Below, piece after piece: positions 1 through 9,340 of a stretch of 64,000 nt of DNA (the stretch's first letter is position 1; every line of letters starts with the position of its first letter). Where the stretch lies: NCBI GenBank assembly GCA_030432755.1, contig JAUILZ010000006.1:1-64000 (forward strand), read 5' to 3'. The DNA comes from Gammaproteobacteria bacterium. GTDB taxonomy: Bacteria; Pseudomonadota; Gammaproteobacteria; Arenicellales; Poriferihabitantaceae. A program made the translations under genes and the position numbers. The notes beneath the pieces are model-generated. The model was not told the origin of the DNA. It saw only the letters and a list, made by a program, of their open reading frames with translations, and ran no database searches.

Positions 1-1001
1 AAAAGCGTACTACTGCGTATAATTTTATTCACCATGATTATCCTCCTACACGAGAAACTTTTTCCCCAGGGATAGAGAGGGATGAGGCCGTTTTTATAGA
101 ACCTTTTCCTATTGCCTTTAAATTGTTTGCAACCACGGACAGGCAAGTCTGATTGGCAGGATAACCGATATTACTGATGGCCAATAGGTGCTCGTGAGGT
201 GGGTGTTGTCGCCAGATTGCGGGTGTAATGGGGTACGAGTTTGTACCCGATCGGTCCACCAGCAGGTGACGAGGGCCGGTCAGGGGAATTCTCTCCGGAC
301 CCCATTCGGCCAATGACCGCGCTACCCCGGGCCGTCAGAGAGCCCGTGAAGGCCCCGATAGGTGTTTCCCCGGCCCTGGGGGCTTGATCGGTCGGATAAT
401 TCGCTCCAGACACAACCTGAGGGTCGTTGTATCGCCTTCCAGGGCTATTTCCACGGCCTTATGAACTGATATCCTCTGCGTTAGGCTTTCAAGAGCGCCC
501 TGAGAGCCGTTCGCTTTTCCTTGGCCCCTTTTTGTTTACCAGCCGGGTTTCCGGACTGTCCTGGTTGAAATTTCGACGCTTTCTAAATTTCCCCTGTTAA
601 TTCCAGTAGTTTTTCTAAGGTTGCTTATTACTTGAGCCAAGACCACGCTAATCACGCCAAATCCTGCCTAAGCCTTGCGGCGGAATTGTAGGTATCCGGG
701 GTAGATACCGGCGGCCAATTACGCCGCCGCGCCAAATCTTACAGAAGTTTCCATGTAGTAATACGACAGCCCGGTACGCACATTACTGCTTAACAGCAGT
801 GCCACCTTTGTGCAAATGTAGCGATGACACCTGTATAGCGAGGTCGACAATGACTCGTTCGGGAAGATTCAGATCTCTGAGATCGACCTTGTATTCCACC
901 ATTCCGACATTGTCGCTCGAGGCCTTCCATCCCCGGGGCTACGGAAGTGGAGGTCCGCTAGTTGACTTGGATACCGGAAATTTTGATGATTGCGTGACGC
1001 C
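1..1001. other. gene-free stretch
   Basis: I see no convincing gene here. The open frames are short, overlap on both strands and show no recognisable motif, signal peptide or clear ribosome binding site. The right edge meets the stop codon of the acyltransferase gene. It may be decayed accessory DNA at the flank of the EPS locus, but no relic family could be identified. Confidence 0.5.
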
Positions 1002-2033
1002 TCAAGAGGTAATCCGATCCAAGGGCTTCAGGTAAAGAAAGACATAACGCTTCAATACTATCGGTCCGTAGAACCCGGCCAGCAGCAGAATCGGCGCGAC
1101 GAACAGGAAGTTTGTTCCATCCCAGGATACGAAACGCAGCAGCACACCCTTGGTAAAACCGATTGCGATCGTATTCATCAAGTAGATAGCATACGAGACG
1201 AGCCCCCAACCCAATAGCATCTTCGAATTCGAGAATGGGGTCATGCGTACCAGGGCGTGCAACGCAGGAATGGAAAGGCACCCGATGATCAACTTGGTAA
1301 CAGGATAGGCCAATGGTGAATATTCCAGCATTAAAAACGAAACAAAAAACAGGACCAACAAGATGATGCGGTGGCGATCAAGCCAGGGTTCGATGGTCAT
1401 GTAATACTGCGCCACAGTGGCTCCGATACCGAAATAAACCAGATACTCGAAGGCGCCGTCCAGCATGAACAGGGGGGTCGAGGGGAGAAAATGTACAAGC
1501 AACCCTATGACTACGACACCTATCGCACGTCCTCCGAAGATAAACAGAAGCAATGGCACGACGAGGTAGAACTCAAACAGCACATACACGAACCAGAGTC
1601 CTTTGGCAGCGCTTAAGCCGGGGGTAAGTATAATATCCAGTATCCCCTGGAATATACCCGCCGGTTGATTGTCGACATGAACGACCTGGCTGGCGAGAAT
1701 CTTTCCGGCGAGAATAATGATAGCGAAGCAAAAGAAACCCGGGGCCAACCGTTTAAATCTGGAAAAGACGTACTCGGAGTATGCCGATACCGTCGGGAAT
1801 GGCTTAAACGTATAGAGCATCACAAACCCGGATAAATACATAAAAAACGGCATGTGAAAGCTGTATATTATCGCGACGAGATGCTCGAACCATGCATTCT
1901 CCCGGGGTGGGTCTCCAGCAACGAGGTGTCCTATCACCACAAGGAGAATCGCGAGCCCCTTTGCCCGGTCGATATCGGTTAATCGAGAAGTCTGGGGCTG
2001 CTGCGATTGGTGTATATAATCAAACGAAAACAC
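1002..2033 (-). CDS. acyltransferase family 3 (OafA/YrhL-like) membrane protein
   Basis: This is a 343-residue polytopic inner-membrane protein of the acyltransferase-3 family, which moves acetyl or other acyl groups onto extracytoplasmic glycans. The N-terminal stretch DIDRAKGLAILLVVIGH carries the family's conserved Arg and His (about residues 23 and 36), and a second conserved His lies in YSFHMPFF (about residue 60). Around ten hydrophobic segments follow. The start used is a GTG with no clear Shine-Dalgarno; no better start is visible because the family motif begins only about 18 residues in. Its position beside EPS genes suggests O-acylation of the polysaccharide. The acyl donor and target sugar cannot be read from the sequence. 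Confidence 0.85.
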   Translation of the reverse strand: MFSFDYIHQSQQPQTSRLTDIDRAKGLAILLVVIGHLVAGDPPRENAWFEHLVAIIYSFHMPFFMYLSGFVMLYTFKPFPTVSAYSEYVFSRFKRLAPGFFCFAIIILAGKILASQVVHVDNQPAGIFQGILDIILTPGLSAAKGLWFVYVLFEFYLVVPLLLFIFGGRAIGVVVIGLLVHFLPSTPLFMLDGAFEYLVYFGIGATVAQYYMTIEPWLDRHRIILLVLFFVSFLMLEYSPLAYPVTKLIIGCLSIPALHALVRMTPFSNSKMLLGWGLVSYAIYLMNTIAIGFTKGVLLRFVSWDGTNFLFVAPILLLAGFYGPIVLKRYVFLYLKPLDRITS

Positions 2034-2191
2034 TTGGTAGAAACTACGGGTAAATTGGATCAGCCAGGATATTATAGTCGCATTGAATCACGCTTTACCT
2101 GCTGAAAAGTTCCATCAGACGATTGTGATGTTAACGAAGTTTTTGCTCTTTAATTCCGATAATATATAGATCCGCCTGATTAATCTCATCT

Positions 2192-3121
2192 ATGGTCAAA
2201 TCGCAACACAAGCCATTGGCTAACACAGATAGACTTGCGCAAATTCTGCCGTTGTTGCGCTGTCCGCAATCGGGACTCCGTCTCAAACTGACAGCCGATG
2301 AGTTACGCACGATCGACAACTCGATATGCTTTCCGACGATCAGCGGCGTCCCGGATCTGCGCAGACCGCCATCCACGATCGACATAAGGAAACCCTGGTA
2401 CGAGCCTTGGGATGATCTTGAAAAGGTTCTCCTGGCGGAACCCGAAACGACAGTCGACACGGATGGTCTGCCCTATCATCTCGATAAACATCTTGCCTCG
2501 GTGGCAGGCAATGAAGGCGGAGGAAGATCCATTCTCGAGGTTGGATGTGGAGATCGCCAGTGTGAGACCTGGTTCAGCGGGAAAAACTTCGACTACGTAG
2601 GTACAGACGTGGAAGTCCGCGGACGCGGCCCGCATATACTGGCTGACGCTCACAATTTGCCCTTTGCTGACGAATCATTCGATTTCTATACCTCGATGGC
2701 GGTCTACGAGCACCTGGTATCACCCATTACAGCTGCCCAGGAGGCCTTTAGAGTGCTTAAACCAGGCGGGAGTTTTTTCGGCTCTTCGGCGTTCGTCTAT
2801 TGTTTCCATGATCACGCGAGTTTCCACCACATGAGCCATGCCGGGCTGCTCTATGTATTGCGCGTCGCCGGTTTCGAGGTCGAGCGCTTATGGCCTGACT
2901 GGGATTACCAGGACGCAATTCCAGAGATGGGCTTTCGAGGCGGCATTGCGGCTCCCTGGCGACTACTGATCAGCGGCACTCTGAAGTTTTCAGAATGGAG
3001 CTTTGTTATGGCTTCGAATCTGGCTCGGAGAATTGTCGGGAAGCCGCTAATCGACCAGTTTGAGCGCCGACTCCATATGGCCGGCTCGGTTTCTTTTGTG
3101 GCTCGTCGCCCGGATCAGTAG
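2192..3121 (+). CDS. class I SAM-dependent methyltransferase
   Basis: This 309-residue cytoplasmic protein has a short N-terminal segment resembling Trm112-like domains (LRCPQSG then ISGVPDLR), without a full set of zinc cysteines. A Methyltransf_11-type Rossmann domain follows. The SAM-binding motif I is ILEVGCGD at about residues 114-121; the acidic end of strand 2 is YVGTDV, and the DAHNLPF and SFDFYTSMAVYEHL motifs come next. Such fused proteins are common in polysaccharide and O-antigen clusters, where they methylate sugars or glycan ends; that role is inferred from neighbours. Its 3' end overlaps the convergent polymerase-like gene by 116 bp, an unusually long overlap. Confidence 0.85.
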   Translation: MVKSQHKPLANTDRLAQILPLLRCPQSGLRLKLTADELRTIDNSICFPTISGVPDLRRPPSTIDIRKPWYEPWDDLEKVLLAEPETTVDTDGLPYHLDKHLASVAGNEGGGRSILEVGCGDRQCETWFSGKNFDYVGTDVEVRGRGPHILADAHNLPFADESFDFYTSMAVYEHLVSPITAAQEAFRVLKPGGSFFGSSAFVYCFHDHASFHHMSHAGLLYVLRVAGFEVERLWPDWDYQDAIPEMGFRGGIAAPWRLLISGTLKFSEWSFVMASNLARRIVGKPLIDQFERRLHMAGSVSFVARRPDQ

Positions 3122-4490
3122 TTTCGCCAGGTAACCGATGAGCATACTTGGCAATCGCATACAGAGCTCCGGCCAGGAATACGGGTATACTGTTCCACCA
3201 ACCGTTCAACAGCAGGTCCGTCATACGCACCACGATGCACAGCATCACGCCACCCAGCAACAGGATTAGCTCATTCGATTCAAGGGTCATGGCGCGTTTT
3301 CTGGCTTTCCAGACAGGTATCGCCATGACCAGCAAAACGAACACAACGCTTGGAATCCCACTGAGCCCCAATCTGATGACCCACCAGGCATCGAGACCGG
3401 CTTCACCACCTGAGCCGATATTGGTATCGCCTCCTGGTATACGGGCATAATGCCCCCATCCCGAGTACAGTCGATCACCCAGCCCGTCGAGAACAAATTT
3501 CTCCTCGTTAAACCTGCCCGCAAAAGACCTGGCCCGTTCAGCATTGGTGTATTCCGCGGCCAGTTCGACCAGAGCATCTTCTGGAAACAAATCCAATACC
3601 TGTAGCACTGGATAAACGCATATCGCCGACGCCCAGATGCTTGCAATAAAGACCAGTTTCCTTGGTTTGAAGAAGGCGACTATCATTGCCGCGTACATGC
3701 CCAATAAAAACGCTCCCAGCTTCAGGGTTGACAGTAATCCAATCGCGGTAATAAACCTGGCCCTTTTGATCCGCATCCACTCAACAGGTTTTCCAATTTT
3801 GTGATAGATGGCGGCCAATATGAATGACATTACCATCAACGTCGCCAGTTTGTGCCCCAGGCCAAGGAATCCTACCGGCTCGGTAAGTCCATACCGGAAT
3901 GTCGGTCTAAAAGAGATACCGTAAATGTAATGACTGAACTGAAATACACGAAAGGGTATCGCCATGATGAGTTCGGCAAGAACGATAGGCGTGTACAAAA
4001 TGCCCGCCCCAACCAGCACATAGGTCAATGAACGCAGGTCCTTGTAGCTAAGAAACATGGCCTTGGCGATGACGAATGGCAGGGCGATGGTAAAAAAGTC
4101 GTCAATGGTCTGTCCGATCAGCCAAGAGAAGCTCAATCCAGGATGCGTTTCTCCCTGACTGTACACTGGATTCAGGTTGGCTTGCCAAGTGATGATATTG
4201 ATCATCAGCATGGGCAGCAAAATGGCCGCGGCGGTTAAGACCGGTTTTGACCGGATAAAGGCCCGGGATTGGTGTACCAGAATACCAGTCAGCGTGGCCA
4301 GAAATATAATTCGATCCTTTCCAAGTACTATCGAATCGTGGAGTTTGAATAGACTGATCTCAGGCAGGAGCAGCAAACCTGCAAACACCACGAACGCGGC
4401 AGCGGTCGCCCGGTCCAAGCGGCCGAACACAACCAGCGCAAATGGAAAGAAAGCCAGTTGTACCAGTGCAGGAATAACGTGATCCAGCAT
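3006..4490 (-). CDS. O-antigen polymerase/ligase-like polytopic membrane protein
   Basis: This is a 494-residue protein with roughly ten to twelve hydrophobic segments, a large periplasmic loop in the C-terminal half (about residues 300-380) and a charged, proline-rich cytoplasmic tail. That topology fits the Wzy polymerase / WaaL ligase / exosortase-locus O-antigen ligase-like group, which joins lipid-linked repeat units. No short signature motif can be quoted for this diverse family, so the call rests on topology and EPS context. The last 116 bp lie inside the convergent methyltransferase gene, so the tail could be an extension past an ancestral stop. Confidence 0.6.
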   Translation of the reverse strand: MLDHVIPALVQLAFFPFALVVFGRLDRATAAAFVVFAGLLLLPEISLFKLHDSIVLGKDRIIFLATLTGILVHQSRAFIRSKPVLTAAAILLPMLMINIITWQANLNPVYSQGETHPGLSFSWLIGQTIDDFFTIALPFVIAKAMFLSYKDLRSLTYVLVGAGILYTPIVLAELIMAIPFRVFQFSHYIYGISFRPTFRYGLTEPVGFLGLGHKLATLMVMSFILAAIYHKIGKPVEWMRIKRARFITAIGLLSTLKLGAFLLGMYAAMIVAFFKPRKLVFIASIWASAICVYPVLQVLDLFPEDALVELAAEYTNAERARSFAGRFNEEKFVLDGLGDRLYSGWGHYARIPGGDTNIGSGGEAGLDAWWVIRLGLSGIPSVVFVLLVMAIPVWKARKRAMTLESNELILLLGGVMLCIVVRMTDLLLNGWWNSIPVFLAGALYAIAKYAHRLPGETTDPGDEPQKKPSRPYGVGAQTGRLAASRQFSEPDSKP

Positions 4491-5441
4491 CTAGAAATCA
4501 GAGTTCACGATTTGAAGAAAGCCCCGAATCTTCGATCTGCCGTTGACGCCACACGGCAGTAAAATTGTTGGGACAAGACCAACATTCTGTAGCTCGTTGA
4601 TATACAGGTAGCGCAACTACTGTTCTGTGGATTCACTCTCACCGCCCAGAGTGTTTCGGGTTTGACCGAGGGAATGTAGCGACCGGAGCGAAACGCGGCG
4701 CTAGCCCTGACCAAGAGCTTGAAAGTCGGGTCATCCGGGAATTCACGATTGTGACTCAAAGTGACGCGGTGACGACCCAATGACCCAACCCGATCCGAGC
4801 AATCAAATTCAGCGTGACATGGAACGGCCAATCTTACATTTCTTCGAGGCCTTTCGCGACGTGATGCCGGTCCTAATACCCGGTTTGTTTGAATTGAACA
4901 CCAGTAGGCTCTGGACCGCCGGGCGCGGGCTACTCGCTGTTTCCCAGGTAGAGCGGCTCTACTCGACCCGGGTAGCTTGGCCATCGCCTAATTTGACTAG
5001 AACCAGTCTCAAAAATGCCTGCGCTTGCAGATACTTCGTTGAATCCGACCTCAAAATGCTCATGTACTCCGTGTACACTGCGCTTTTTGTTCGGCTCATC
5101 CCTGAGCCGAACCCCTGCGGGGCTTGCGCGAAGATCCGCTCCTGGCGGATCTTTCGGCCGGATTCGCCTCGTCTCTGCGGCGCTCGGCTGTTTTTGAGAC
5201 CGGTTCTAGGCACTACCAGCCTGGCAATGAGCGCTCCCTTGGCCGGGTGACCTGCCTGGTGCTGCCGCTGTTATGAATATACCTGCCTAGACAAGCAGTT
5301 GGTCGATGCCGCGGTCCTGTCCTCCGTTTTCGTCCAACCGAAGTGACGGGTGAGCATCATTGGGGTTAGGCGGTGATCTCGAACGCCGACACCGGTCGGC
5401 GGGAATTTTTACAATTGAAGATAAATACGCCTGCTTCGGTG
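4491..5441. other. intergenic region holding an inverted-repeat element
   Basis: About 950 bases without a supportable gene. The recognisable content is the inverted-repeat element at 4997-5209 and a small hairpin, GCCGAC-ACCG-GTCGGC, at 5385-5400. Open frames across it are low in complexity, lack ribosome binding sites and match nothing I recognise. Confidence 0.5.
4997..5209 (+). repeat. terminal-inverted-repeat element, copy A (MITE-like)
   Basis: A 213-bp element begins CTAGAACCAGTCTCAAAAA and ends with the near-perfect inverse (TTTTTGAGACCGGTTCTAG; one mismatch between arms). The interior matches the reverse complement of the copy at 55660-55806 almost base for base. The difference is about 64 extra bases at roughly 5089-5152, which consist largely of hairpins: GTTCGGCTC/GAGCCGAAC at 5089-5112 and AGATCCGC/GCGGATCT at 5132-5152. 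There is no coding capacity for a transposase, so it would be non-autonomous if mobile. Both copies are preceded by TGA directly before the CTAG end. Confidence 0.8.
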
Positions 5442-6800
5442 CTAGTGATCGGCCCCGGGTGGCAATCCGTCCGCCGCCCGCCATGAATTCAACGAGGGCG
5501 GCGCTTGATAAGGAAACTCGATGTTGTTTGACAGGACATCACCACTCTTGGGATACCAACGCCAGCGTCCGGGGGCATCGAGAACACCTTGCGCATTGGT
5601 CTGATCCGGTCGATAAGCCCTGTTGTTGATGGCGACCAATCTTCCCGGCCAGTTGGTTGGGGACACATCGGCTCTGTGCGAATTGGCTATTCCCGCCGGC
5701 CCCGCGCCGTTGCCCGGACCATTGTAATAATTGAGATGATCGTACACCCAGTGGTTCCCCATACGATTACTGGGACGGATGGCATTCTGATTGGCTCGTG
5801 GCTGGAAGTAGATTCCATCCCCGTACTCGTTCATGTTGCGTCGCATGAAGTAATCCTGGTTTCCGTAATGCGATCGGTAGGTATGCTTGGTTCTCTGGCC
5901 ATTCAAGCCAGTACGAGCACGGTTGTCGACGATGATGGTTCGAATATTGCTCTGCACCCGGAGTGCCGGCTCTGCCCCACTGTTACCTGGTTGCATTCCG
6001 CCCTGCAGGTAATTGGCTGCAATGATCATGTCGCTACCAAACGCGCCTACATCCGAGGCGGACTGTCCGGGCGTGAAAAAGGCTGCGCTCCGAGCCCTTA
6101 CAGTATTGTGGATGAAAGCCACGCGATTGGACATGTTCGCACTAGCACCGAAAGACAGGTTGAACACCGCGGGTATGTTCACATTCGCCATCACGAAATC
6201 ATCCACTACCAATGTGATAGGCGTACTGAAGCCGGGATTGATGACACCACCCTGCACGATGACTCTTGTCGGTCTTCCGGTTGCAGTTAGTCCCGAAAAG
6301 ACCGCACCGTCAGCCAGTTCCCAGATCTGATCATCTTGCCTCAGCGCAAGGGTTCCATAGTTTCCCGCCCTGACATTTATGCGCGCGCCGGGCGTCGCCA
6401 ACGCAGTTGCCAATGAGGCGCCGTTAGTAACGGTTAACGATCTCGTGATTCGCGGGGCTTGGGGCCATATGACGGGAAACGGAATGGTACCCCGCCCTGC
6501 CGTATCGGTGCCGTAAAGGTCGTAACGCGCGACGCCTCCCGTGGGCAATTCAAAACCTCCCCCGCCTCCATTGTCACCATCATTGGTTCCACCGTCATTG
6601 GTTCCACCGTCATTGGTTCCACCGTCATTGTTGTGGTCGTCCTGATTATTGTCATTGGTAATGGTCTCTTCAATAAAACCATCGACATAGGATGACATGA
6701 TCTCGAATGGCAGCCCCCCCGCGACCGCCGATATCGCCATTATTGCGCCGGCAATTCCACATACCAGGCGCGCAACAAATTTCTCCTTCATCGTATACAT
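5442..6800 (-). CDS. secreted right-handed beta-helix protein with Asn/Asp/Gly linker
   Basis: This 452-residue protein has an N-terminal signal peptide (positively charged start, then ARLVCGIAGAIMAISAVAGG). An Asn/Asp/Gly-rich linker at about residues 45-85 contains TNDGG repeats. The rest has the short-turn, Asn-rich, repeating strand pattern of parallel beta-helix proteins (for example LVVDDFVMANVNIP and RVAFIHNTVRAR), the fold of many polysaccharide lyases and epimerases. No catalytic motif could be assigned. GGAGAG lies upstream of the ATG at 6800. In an EPS locus it could cleave or bind the glycan; that is inference. No PEP-CTERM sorting tail is present. Confidence 0.65.
   Translation of the reverse strand: MYTMKEKFVARLVCGIAGAIMAISAVAGGLPFEIMSSYVDGFIEETITNDNNQDDHNNDGGTNDGGTNDGGTNDGDNGGGGGFELPTGGVARYDLYGTDTAGRGTIPFPVIWPQAPRITRSLTVTNGASLATALATPGARINVRAGNYGTLALRQDDQIWELADGAVFSGLTATGRPTRVIVQGGVINPGFSTPITLVVDDFVMANVNIPAVFNLSFGASANMSNRVAFIHNTVRARSAAFFTPGQSASDVGAFGSDMIIAANYLQGGMQPGNSGAEPALRVQSNIRTIIVDNRARTGLNGQRTKHTYRSHYGNQDYFMRRNMNEYGDGIYFQPRANQNAIRPSNRMGNHWVYDHLNYYNGPGNGAGPAGIANSHRADVSPTNWPGRLVAINNRAYRPDQTNAQGVLDAPGRWRWYPKSGDVLSNNIEFPYQAPPSLNSWRAADGLPPGADH
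6581..6625 (-). repeat. three 15-bp tandem repeats in the beta-helix gene
   Basis: The unit CATTGGTTCCACCGT (plus strand) occurs three times without mismatch at 6581-6595, 6596-6610 and 6611-6625, followed by a partial fourth. On the coding strand it gives the TNDGG linker repeats. Identical units of 15 bp keep frame and could change in number by slippage, altering linker length. Confidence 0.9.
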
Positions 6801-7469
6801 CTCAGAAATCTCTCCAATTTACTTAGTAGCAGCCGCCCGATTCTGCGAAATCTGTACTAATCGCATGATTCTGCGGGAATTCTACCGCTAACACAACTAA
6901 AGCTACCGTTTATCTGGTATATGTCGCCGTCCACCGACAGCATCGACCGTGTGTCTTTCCCCTCCAGATACCGGGAGACGCCCCGGATGCCACTCCCGGA
7001 AAGCCCCGCGATGTTCGCTTTTACCCGGCCGCCGGCCTCCTGCGCCCTGGCTCCCGGTTCGAATACCGGCTGACTGGGCCATATGCCGGGGGCGCTTGCG
7101 CCCGCAAAAATGCTATTTCGCGGTGTATCTGCACGTTCGTCGCGGTTCCCCGCACAACAAGTATTGAAAAAAGCAATGATCGGCTTTTCGTCTTTTCAGC
7201 ACATGGGCTGACCCGGGCCGCGTGTATTGCCCCCGCAAACTAATCGTATTCGGGAGTGGAGTTTTTCAGTAGGGAGGGGATTCCCCATCCGGGTTCCGGC
7301 GCCAGAGCGGTGTGTTGGTCACGGCACTGGCGGCGCCAGCTACTGCATGCTGCGCACCGAGCATGCAGGAGTAGCCATGTCACTGATGAAACTCCCGGCG
7401 GAGTTGGAAGCGGGGTACGCTCTTGTGAAGCGAGGGTACGCCGACAAGCGCATGGGGCAATCCAGATCC
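6801..7469. other. gene-free stretch upstream of the transposase relic
   Basis: No supportable gene. A GC-rich hairpin GGGCGC-TT-GCGCCC lies near 7090-7103 but lacks a T run on the exit side in either direction, so it is not called a terminator. The promoter of the beta-helix gene presumably lies near 6810-6900, but no clear hexamers were found. Confidence 0.4.
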
Positions 7470-7941
7470 CTGGAGGAACCAGGGCAGGTCAACCAACCCC
7501 GGCCTTTCGATTTCATGTGCACCACGTTGACTGATAGCCTGTCATTCCGCACGTCCAATACCTTGAGAGACTGCTATCGCGAAAGACCGGGTATTACCGT
7601 GGACTCCTGTCCACCGAGATCAAGAATCACCCTTGAACTCGACCAGTTCATCAAGTTACGGGTCGGCCTGCCGTAATCCGATCGGATAAACTTGGTGAGA
7701 TGAGCAGTGCAGCGATTCAGACCTGGACGGAGAAACAAGGAGTAGAGCCCTAAATCATATGGCCATGAAAGCCAACAAAGAATGTTTGTGTAAACGGCTC
7801 AATCGCATCGTGCAGCATGATTGGCAGGACCTACACCCGTTTGTAGCAATCCGGAATGCCCGGGAAACAGCAATCTGGTGGCTGTGGCGATATAATCACG
7901 ACAGGCCTGACATGGCCTTGGTAAGCGTTAGCTCAAATTGA
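7470..7941 (+). pseudogene. decayed IS3-family transposase (OrfB integrase domain)
   Basis: Fragments of an rve integrase domain can be read in two frames. The first frame gives NQPRPFDFMCTTLTDS, RTSNTLRDCYRE and LDQFIKLRVGLP, which align with the NQxWSLDFVSDxLADG ... LDRLIETRGLP stretch of IS3/IS407-type OrfB. After a frameshift at about 7675 come VIRSDKLGEM and IQTWTEKQGVEP, a stop codon, and then WRYNHDRPDMAL, the usual C-terminal YNxxRPHxxL motif. The first two catalytic acidic residues are still visible, but the third (normally in YIERFN) is replaced. No OrfA, inverted ends or target duplication were found. Confidence 0.7.
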
Positions 7942-8142
7942 GGTTCAAGTTAGCCTGGATTCCCATTTGTGGCGCCTGAAGCTCAATAGGGATTTTCTGT
8001 TTTTGGGCAATGTACGCGGGTCTCCGAAGCGACATCACATACCGCGCGACTCTCGCCTTGTACCAATGCCGCGATTCGCCCGCATCCATTATGAAAGCAG
8101 AATAGTAGCGATGTGCAGTTTTTTCGGGGTGCGCTTTCATCC

Positions 8143-9135
8143 ATGAATGACTTTCGTCCCAAGATAATGTCTGAAACTACAAATCATGGAGACGGATCCC
8201 CTGTTGATCCGTTTTTTCTTATCGGATGCGTGAGGTCCGGTACCACATTGTTACGCTTGCTACTCGGACATCATCCGAGCATCTGTAAATGTGAGGAGTT
8301 CGATTTCTCTGTCGAGTTTTCTGAAGACAAGCAACCTCCACCAGTACTATCAGATTTTCACTACTTTCTGAGAAATGATCGTGGCTTCCGGCTCTCCGGG
8401 TATGCCATCGACGAAACGCTCGACTATTTCTCCCTGATGCGCAGTTTTATTCTACAGAGACAGGCGCAAGACAATCGACCGGTTGTAGGGGCCACCGTAC
8501 ATTCAAAATTTCGCAAATTATTGAAAATATGGCCAAATTCCAGGTTTATCTACTTGCGTCGCGATCCGAGGAATGTTTCGCGGTCGATCGTGAAAGAAGG
8601 CTGGGAAGGCACCACCTGGCATGGCACCTTGTTCTGGAAAAGAGCCGAGGCCAGCTGGAACGAGTTGAAGCAAACCATCGCCCCGGAGCAATGGATCGAA
8701 ATTCGGTACGAGGATCTCGTCGATAACACGACTGCCACCCTCGAACGAGTCCTCGCTCATCTGGGCCTGGACTACACACCCGAAATGCTGGAAATCGAAA
8801 AAGATACAACCTACAAGAGACCCAACCCCAGCGAGGCGCAACACTGGTCAATAACCGCGAGCCCGGAAGAGATCCAACTTGTCGAAGCATGTGCCGGTGC
8901 AATGTTGCTGGATGCCGGATACGAAAAGAGTTCGCTTCCAGGCCTGTCAATCAACGGCACGAAAAAGCTTCAGTTGGATATCCAGAACCGTTATAAGAAA
9001 ATCCAGTTTTTTATTCGCAGATATGGCTTCCAGCTTTGGTTGCTCAAAATTACAGCGTCCCGTCTTCCGATTCAAAGTCTTAGAACTGTGGTTCAAATTC
9101 GGATCGACGAAGTGACGAACAAACACTTGAAATAG
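8143..9135 (+). CDS. PAPS-dependent sulfotransferase family protein
   Basis: This is a cytoplasmic sulfotransferase of about 330 residues, expected to move sulfate from PAPS onto a sugar or other acceptor. The 5'-phosphosulfate loop is FLIGCVRSGTTLLRLLL near the N-terminus. The 3'-phosphate-binding segment is RFIYLRRDPRNVSRSIV, followed by the usual IRYEDLV motif. The start is uncertain: the frame is open from a GTG at 8113, with ATGs at 8143 and 8167, and none has a well-spaced Shine-Dalgarno. As a plus-strand gene between minus-strand EPS operons it is probably transcribed alone. Sulfation of the EPS is a reasonable but unproven role. Confidence 0.85.
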   Translation: MNDFRPKIMSETTNHGDGSPVDPFFLIGCVRSGTTLLRLLLGHHPSICKCEEFDFSVEFSEDKQPPPVLSDFHYFLRNDRGFRLSGYAIDETLDYFSLMRSFILQRQAQDNRPVVGATVHSKFRKLLKIWPNSRFIYLRRDPRNVSRSIVKEGWEGTTWHGTLFWKRAEASWNELKQTIAPEQWIEIRYEDLVDNTTATLERVLAHLGLDYTPEMLEIEKDTTYKRPNPSEAQHWSITASPEEIQLVEACAGAMLLDAGYEKSSLPGLSINGTKKLQLDIQNRYKKIQFFIRRYGFQLWLLKITASRLPIQSLRTVVQIRIDEVTNKHLK

Positions 9136-9340
9136 CGATCTGAAAGTCAAGTCGGGGCCAAGGTGAAACCAGGTATACGAAGAGGCGATCCCGATTGATT
9201 TCCAAAGGTTGTATGATGGTTGCTTGACAAGCAACCAGCTCAGAATCTTTGATACGCCTCTGCAGGTTGATCTTCCAGCAGTTTTATTCTATTCAGGCTT
9301 GGATTGTCTCCGCGGAGAATTGACAGGAACTGGATTGGAG

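Noticed and set aside
799..1035. 78-residue frame
   Set aside because: No ribosome site or similarity, and it runs into the acyltransferase 3' end.
4505..5250. Open frames of 159 and 156 residues on the two strands
   Set aside because: They overlap each other and the inverted-repeat element, and have no ribosome site or recognisable domain.
7045..7075. GGTTCGAATACC resembling a tRNA T-loop
   Set aside because: No acceptor stem, anticodon arm or D-arm can be built around it.
7087..7110. GC-rich hairpin as a terminator
   Set aside because: The A/T run is on the wrong side for either direction and no gene ends there.
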